Below are positions 59,945-64,000 of a DNA stretch of 64,000 nt, one piece after another. The first letter of the stretch is position 1. Each line of letters begins with the position of its first letter. Location: positions 868,001-932,000 of the forward strand of contig NC_014230.1 of NCBI RefSeq assembly GCF_000196315.1, read 5' to 3'. The stretch is from Croceibacter atlanticus HTCC2559. GTDB taxonomy: Bacteria; Bacteroidota; Bacteroidia; Flavobacteriales; Flavobacteriaceae. The translations under genes were made by a program, and so were the position numbers. Below the pieces are notes generated by a model, which was not told the DNA's origin, did no database searches, and saw only the letters and a list, made by a program, of their open reading frames with translations.

Positions 59945-62299
59945 ATGAAACATATTGCGTTGTTTCTTTTTTTATGCACATCATTTATTCAAGTGATGGC
60001 ACAAGATATTACAATACGTGGTAATGTTATAGATTCTGAAGGTAGTCCTATACCTTTTGCCACCATAAAATGTTTAAATACTTCACTAGCAACGACGACA
60101 TCCTTAGAAGGTACTTTTTCACTTCAACTAGATGAGCCAGCTGTATACAAATTAGAAGTTGCAGCAGCTGGATTTAAAACTTTTTATGAGACTCTGGATG
60201 TAACAACGGGTTCCAAAACTGTAAGGATTAATTTGCAAAAAGATACAGAGCAGTTATCGGAGGTCATTGTAAAATCGCCATCTAAAATTAGCTTATTAAA
60301 CCAGCAGGCTTTAGCTATTTCAACTTTAGACTTTTCATTAAGTCAAAATAGCTCCCAAGATGCTTTAGATATTTTAAATAGAGCAAATGGCATTCGGGTA
60401 AGACAAACTGGAGGTACAGGAAGTGATATTAATATTTCTATACAAGGAGCTCAGGGAAATGCCATAAGACGTTATTATGATGGGCTACCTTTAAAATATC
60501 TAGCGTCTGGAATAGATATTAATAATTTTCCCGTAAACCAAATAAGCAGAATTGACATTTATAAAGGTGTAACACCATTACAGGTTGGTACAGACGCTTT
60601 AGGTGGAGGTATACATATAATTCCAAAGACATTTTATACCTCTTATATAGAAGCCAATTATCAAATGGGAAGTTTTAATACTCACAAAGCTTCAGTTAAT
60701 TTGTTCACACTTAATGAAAACAATATGTTTTTAGGGTCTAACTTGTTCCTTAATTATTCAGACAATACATATAGGATTGATGCGCAAGATTTTAATGAAG
60801 AGACTAGACAAGCAGAACATGTTATAGAAGTAGAGCGTTTTAATAATTTATACAGATCCTATTATGCAGATGTTTCTGTTGGATTACGTGATAAACATTG
60901 GGCAGATGCACTTAAATTAAACCTAGCTTACACCAATACATTTAAAGAAATACAAACTGGAGTTTTGTTTAACCCTGTAAGACCTTTGGGAGATGTGTTT
61001 ACTGAAGATGAAGGTGTTAGCGCAACTTTAAGCTATAATGTTAACCTTTTAAATGATAAATTGACGATTGTTAGTAAATCTAATTTGGGTGTTTATAAAG
61101 AAAAAGTGACAGACTCTACTTCTAATTTTTACAACTGGTATGGAGAGCCATTAACAATCACAAATACTATTGGTGCCGAATTATTTAGTGAGCCATCCTT
61201 AATAGAGATAGACAAAACTATTTTTTTACAGCGACTTACAGGAATCTATACCATAAATGATAAGCATAGTCTAACGGCAAGTAACCTATATATTCATCAA
61301 TTCAGAACAGGAAAAAATGCACTTATAGCTGCTGAAAATGATGTGTTACAGTTTCCTTCTAGATTAAACCAGAATTTTGCAGGAATTGAATGGAAAGGAA
61401 GCTTTTTTAAAAATCATATTGAAACAGTTGCTACATATAAAAACTACCATTATGCAATACGTGGTACTAGTAATGAAAATGCAATAACTAATGAGTTTGT
61501 GGAGCAAGATGTATCAAAAAACTATAGTGGAGGAAATCTTGCCCTAAAATATACGGTGTCACCAAAATTGTTTTTTAGAGTGTCTTATGAAACAGCATAT
61601 AGGTTGCCTGAAGATACAGAGGTGTTTGGAAATAACACTACCATACGTGCCAATCTAAACTTAGAACCAGAACAAAGTAACAATTATAATTTTGGAACAT
61701 CATTTAAGTCCTCATTATTTAAAATACCATTTTCTGCTGAACTAAATGGATTTTACAGAAAACAGAAAGACAGAATAATCTTATTGGCTTCAGGATTCGA
61801 TTTGGCGCAATATTTTAATGAAGAAGAAGTAGAAATAAAAGGAATTGATGGGTTTGTAACTTTTAAACCATTTAAAAACTTTCAATTAAATATGTCTGCT
61901 ACATATCAAGATGTACGCATACAGAGTGCTTTGGTAGCAGCAGATAATAATCTTATAGGTACACGAGTGCCTAATTTACCATCATTTTTTGCTAACGTAG
62001 ATGTAGGTTATACTTGGGAAAAACTAATACACGAAGAAGACCAGTTTAAATTAAACTATTACTATAATTACGTAGAAAAATTTTCTTCCATACGCGAAGC
62101 CAATGCTTTGCAAAACATTGCTAACTTTGTTCCTACTCAACATATTAGCAGTCTAGAATGTATTTATTCTGGAAAGCACGAAAAATATTCAATAGCATTG
62201 AGAATTAATAATATGTTTGATGATGATGCTTATGACAATTTTAGAGTACAACGACCTGGTCGTAGTTACTCTATTAAATTAAGGTATGTGATAGATTGA
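59945..62299 (+). CDS. TonB-dependent receptor with CarboxypepD_reg-like extension
   Basis: A 784-aa outer-membrane receptor. After a signal peptide (to about residue 19), residues 23-105 form a CarboxypepD_reg-like domain (TIRGNVIDSEGSPIPFATIKC). The plug follows (NRANGIRVRQTGGTGSDINIS, DIYKGVTPLQVGTDALGGGI), then a 22-strand-type barrel ending in SYSIKLRYVID. It takes up a ligand using TonB energy. It is not SusC-like (no SusD partner follows); instead a DUF4374-like lipoprotein gene comes next, as in the siderophore system XusAB. Confidence 0.85.
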   Translation: MKHIALFLFLCTSFIQVMAQDITIRGNVIDSEGSPIPFATIKCLNTSLATTTSLEGTFSLQLDEPAVYKLEVAAAGFKTFYETLDVTTGSKTVRINLQKDTEQLSEVIVKSPSKISLLNQQALAISTLDFSLSQNSSQDALDILNRANGIRVRQTGGTGSDINISIQGAQGNAIRRYYDGLPLKYLASGIDINNFPVNQISRIDIYKGVTPLQVGTDALGGGIHIIPKTFYTSYIEANYQMGSFNTHKASVNLFTLNENNMFLGSNLFLNYSDNTYRIDAQDFNEETRQAEHVIEVERFNNLYRSYYADVSVGLRDKHWADALKLNLAYTNTFKEIQTGVLFNPVRPLGDVFTEDEGVSATLSYNVNLLNDKLTIVSKSNLGVYKEKVTDSTSNFYNWYGEPLTITNTIGAELFSEPSLIEIDKTIFLQRLTGIYTINDKHSLTASNLYIHQFRTGKNALIAAENDVLQFPSRLNQNFAGIEWKGSFFKNHIETVATYKNYHYAIRGTSNENAITNEFVEQDVSKNYSGGNLALKYTVSPKLFFRVSYETAYRLPEDTEVFGNNTTIRANLNLEPEQSNNYNFGTSFKSSLFKIPFSAELNGFYRKQKDRIILLASGFDLAQYFNEEEVEIKGIDGFVTFKPFKNFQLNMSATYQDVRIQSALVAADNNLIGTRVPNLPSFFANVDVGYTWEKLIHEEDQFKLNYYYNYVEKFSSIREANALQNIANFVPTQHISSLECIYSGKHEKYSIALRINNMFDDDAYDNFRVQRPGRSYSIKLRYVID

Positions 62300-62301
62300 T
62301 T

Positions 62302-63576
62302 ATGAAGAACATTTTACCAAATCTTATTATCGTTTCTTTTTTAACTATTGTTCTTAGTTGTGCAACAGATGATGCTATACCTGTTGCAGAGAACACTACA
62401 ACACCAAATCCCACAGAAGATCCTACCGAAGACCCACAACAGCAATATGATTATATGCTTTATACAAGAAGTGGCTCATCTTCTAATGGGTTTATAACAG
62501 GATTTGACAATTTCCCGGAAGGCGATTTAGATATCCCAAATTTACCAACAACATTGGCCTATCCTTCTATATCTGGAGGTGTGTCTTACAACCGTTACAC
62601 AGTTAATCAACAAAAATTGTTTGGTGGAGCTGGCTACCAAAGAGTTATCTTAGATGAAAATAAAGTGCCAAATGAAGGCGAGATAATTGAAACTTTAGGC
62701 GGAGGCTCAAGTGTAGTTATTCTTAATGACACCAAAGGATACTACACAGATTTTAATACGCTAAATATTCAGATATTTAATCCTCAAACTTTTCAAAGAA
62801 TAGGTGAGATAGATATGAGTCAAGCTTATAGTATTCCAGAAAACGATGCTAATTATTACAATTCACTATATGTTGTTGGCAATACACTTTATGCGTGTTT
62901 GTATACTGGTCGTTCCTTTCCGCCATTTATATACGAAAGTAATGTAGGAAGTATAGTTGCTATTATAGATACTGCTACAGATACATACCAGTCTAACATT
63001 TTTAGGGAAGAGACTAAGTATCCTGGACAACCCTTTTTAAGATTTAAAAACAGCACTGTAGATGAGCAAGGTAATTTATATTTACCAACCCAAGGTGGAT
63101 TTGGTTTAGAGGAAGACCCAGAAATTCCTGTTTTTGCAAAACTTACACGAATATCTAATGAGACCTCAAATTTTGATGATTTTGAGTTTATTCCTCAGTT
63201 AAGCATACCTTCATCTAATGCCGAAACCGTAATAAATGCAGGGTTTTTATATGTAGGTAACGGTATAGCCTATACTAATGTGTTAATGGAAGATCCAGAA
63301 ACTTCATCAGATTTGGTAAACAAAGCATTAATGCGTTGGGTAAGGGTAGATCTAATATCGCAAACAGCTCAATTAATAGAAGGCATACCTAGAAATGCAG
63401 GCCTTACAACCGGAATGGCTTATAATTTTAATAATAAAGTACAGCTTCCTGTTTATGACCCAGAATCAGGAGAAAGTGCTATTTACGAAACAGATCCTTC
63501 TAGCACGCTAGGTACAAGAGTATTTAATGTTACCGCTGGCGGAATAATTTATGGATTTTACCAAGTTGAAGAATAA
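62302..63576 (+). CDS. DUF4374-like surface lipoprotein
   Basis: A 424-aa protein from the ATG at 62302 (a TTG at 62296 overlapping the receptor stop is less likely). It has a lipoprotein signal (IVLSC near residue 20), a Thr/Pro/Glu linker, then repeated beta-sheet blades consistent with a propeller (for example GGVSYNRYTVNQQKLFGGAG; KGYYTDFNTLNIQIFNPQTF). The architecture and place right after a receptor match DUF4374 proteins such as XusB, which capture siderophores for their receptor. The family call is by pattern only. Confidence 0.6.
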   Translation: MKNILPNLIIVSFLTIVLSCATDDAIPVAENTTTPNPTEDPTEDPQQQYDYMLYTRSGSSSNGFITGFDNFPEGDLDIPNLPTTLAYPSISGGVSYNRYTVNQQKLFGGAGYQRVILDENKVPNEGEIIETLGGGSSVVILNDTKGYYTDFNTLNIQIFNPQTFQRIGEIDMSQAYSIPENDANYYNSLYVVGNTLYACLYTGRSFPPFIYESNVGSIVAIIDTATDTYQSNIFREETKYPGQPFLRFKNSTVDEQGNLYLPTQGGFGLEEDPEIPVFAKLTRISNETSNFDDFEFIPQLSIPSSNAETVINAGFLYVGNGIAYTNVLMEDPETSSDLVNKALMRWVRVDLISQTAQLIEGIPRNAGLTTGMAYNFNNKVQLPVYDPESGESAIYETDPSSTLGTRVFNVTAGGIIYGFYQVEE

Positions 63577-63577
63577 T

Positions 63578-64000
63578 ATGAAACCTACATTTTACATAAC
63601 CTACATATTGCTTTTAGCTGTTGGCTATTTGCAAGCCCAAACTTTATCTAACGGAGATTTTGAAACGTTTGGAGTTCAAACTACACAACTTTATACACGA
63701 GATGGTGGCGCCTATAATGGAGAAACCTGTATGATAGATGGTGGTACTATTCAGGAAGCTGGTACTTATGAAGGCGTTGGAAGACCAATAGGATTTACAA
63801 CTACAGATGATGCTTTTGAGCAATCACCTAGTACAGTAGAGCAAACTACAGACGCCAATTCTGGCGCTTCTGCAATACAATTAACAACAAACGGTTTTGA
63901 TGTTATTGGTTTGGTAGGTTTATTTGAGCCAGAAGTCCTTAGGCAAGAATTAATACCTGTTGCTTACCCATTTACTGCAGTACCAACATCTATAGATGGA
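63578..64000 (+). CDS. Secreted protein, third gene of the receptor operon (5' part)
   Basis: The frame is open to the window edge; 141 codons are visible. It starts with a signal peptide (YILLLAVGYLQAQ) and continues with a beta-rich domain (NGDFETFGVQTTQLYTRDGG), resembling N-terminal jelly-roll domains of PCMD-type proteins. It begins one base after the DUF4374-like gene stop, so it is co-transcribed. The function cannot be judged without the rest. Confidence 0.7.
   Translation, partial: MKPTFYITYILLLAVGYLQAQTLSNGDFETFGVQTTQLYTRDGGAYNGETCMIDGGTIQEAGTYEGVGRPIGFTTTDDAFEQSPSTVEQTTDANSGASAIQLTTNGFDVIGLVGLFEPEVLRQELIPVAYPFTAVPTSIDG

Noticed and set aside
1-64000. CRISPR arrays
   Set aside because: No regularly spaced 20-40-bp repeats with unique spacers were seen, and no cas genes.

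Overview
The window looks like chromosome of a member of the Flavobacteriaceae (Bacteroidota). The DNA is AT-rich, promoters match the Bacteroidota form (TAnnTTTG, sometimes with TTG about 19 bp upstream), Shine-Dalgarno sequences are scarce, and the lipoproteins, TonB-dependent receptor and housekeeping proteins are of flavobacterial type. No species can be named from the sequence alone.

Layout. (1) 1-1225: 3' part of an Omp85/BamA-type outer-membrane protein. (2) 1265-25407: a large aryl-polyene/flexirubin-type pigment cluster. A tyrosine ammonia-lyase makes the 4-hydroxycinnamate starter. A PaaK-like adenylate-forming enzyme may activate it. Two ACPs, three complete ketosynthases, a chain-length-factor-like ketosynthase, a half-length ketosynthase-like protein, a FabG-type reductase, hotdog dehydratases and a thioesterase build the conjugated polyene. 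Acyltransferases, a LolA-like protein, a lipoprotein and an MMPL/RND exporter fused to PlsC would move or anchor it at the outer membrane. A CrtI-like desaturase, a JmjC-type cupin, a C45 hydrolase and a divergent halogenase-like flavoprotein may tailor it. DarA/DarB-type dialkylresorcinol genes are not in the window. (3) 25419-28596: galE and an M13 metallopeptidase lipoprotein.

(4) 28748-35784: a compact 7-kb integrated element in a tRNA-Asn gene, bounded by a perfect 46-bp direct repeat. It encodes a tyrosine recombinase that lacks the usual first catalytic Arg, two small DNA-binding proteins, a DUF3987 ATPase, a zinc-finger/Toprim-like primase protein, a DUF5681 protein and a 466-aa protein of unknown function. 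There are repeat arrays between the helicase-like and primase-like genes, and matching recombinase arm-site candidates at both ends. It has no capsid, tail, relaxase or conjugation genes, so it resembles a phage satellite or another non-self-transmissible replicating island. This is the best candidate for an undescribed system here.

(5) 35740-59215: mostly core genes: tRNA-Asn, rseP, a SCO protein, feoA-feoB with a tiny Cys-rich partner, a C-terminal processing protease, dCMP deaminase, HupE-like protein, tRNA-Leu, prs-rplY-pth-ribF, an HTTM protein, an RND exporter, a DUF5686 outer-membrane protein, pyrH-frr, and rplM-rpsI-rpsB-tsf with structured leaders. (6) 59388-64000: a small lipoprotein, then a TonB-dependent receptor followed by a DUF4374-like lipoprotein and a third secreted protein cut by the window edge, arranged like a substrate-capture/uptake operon.
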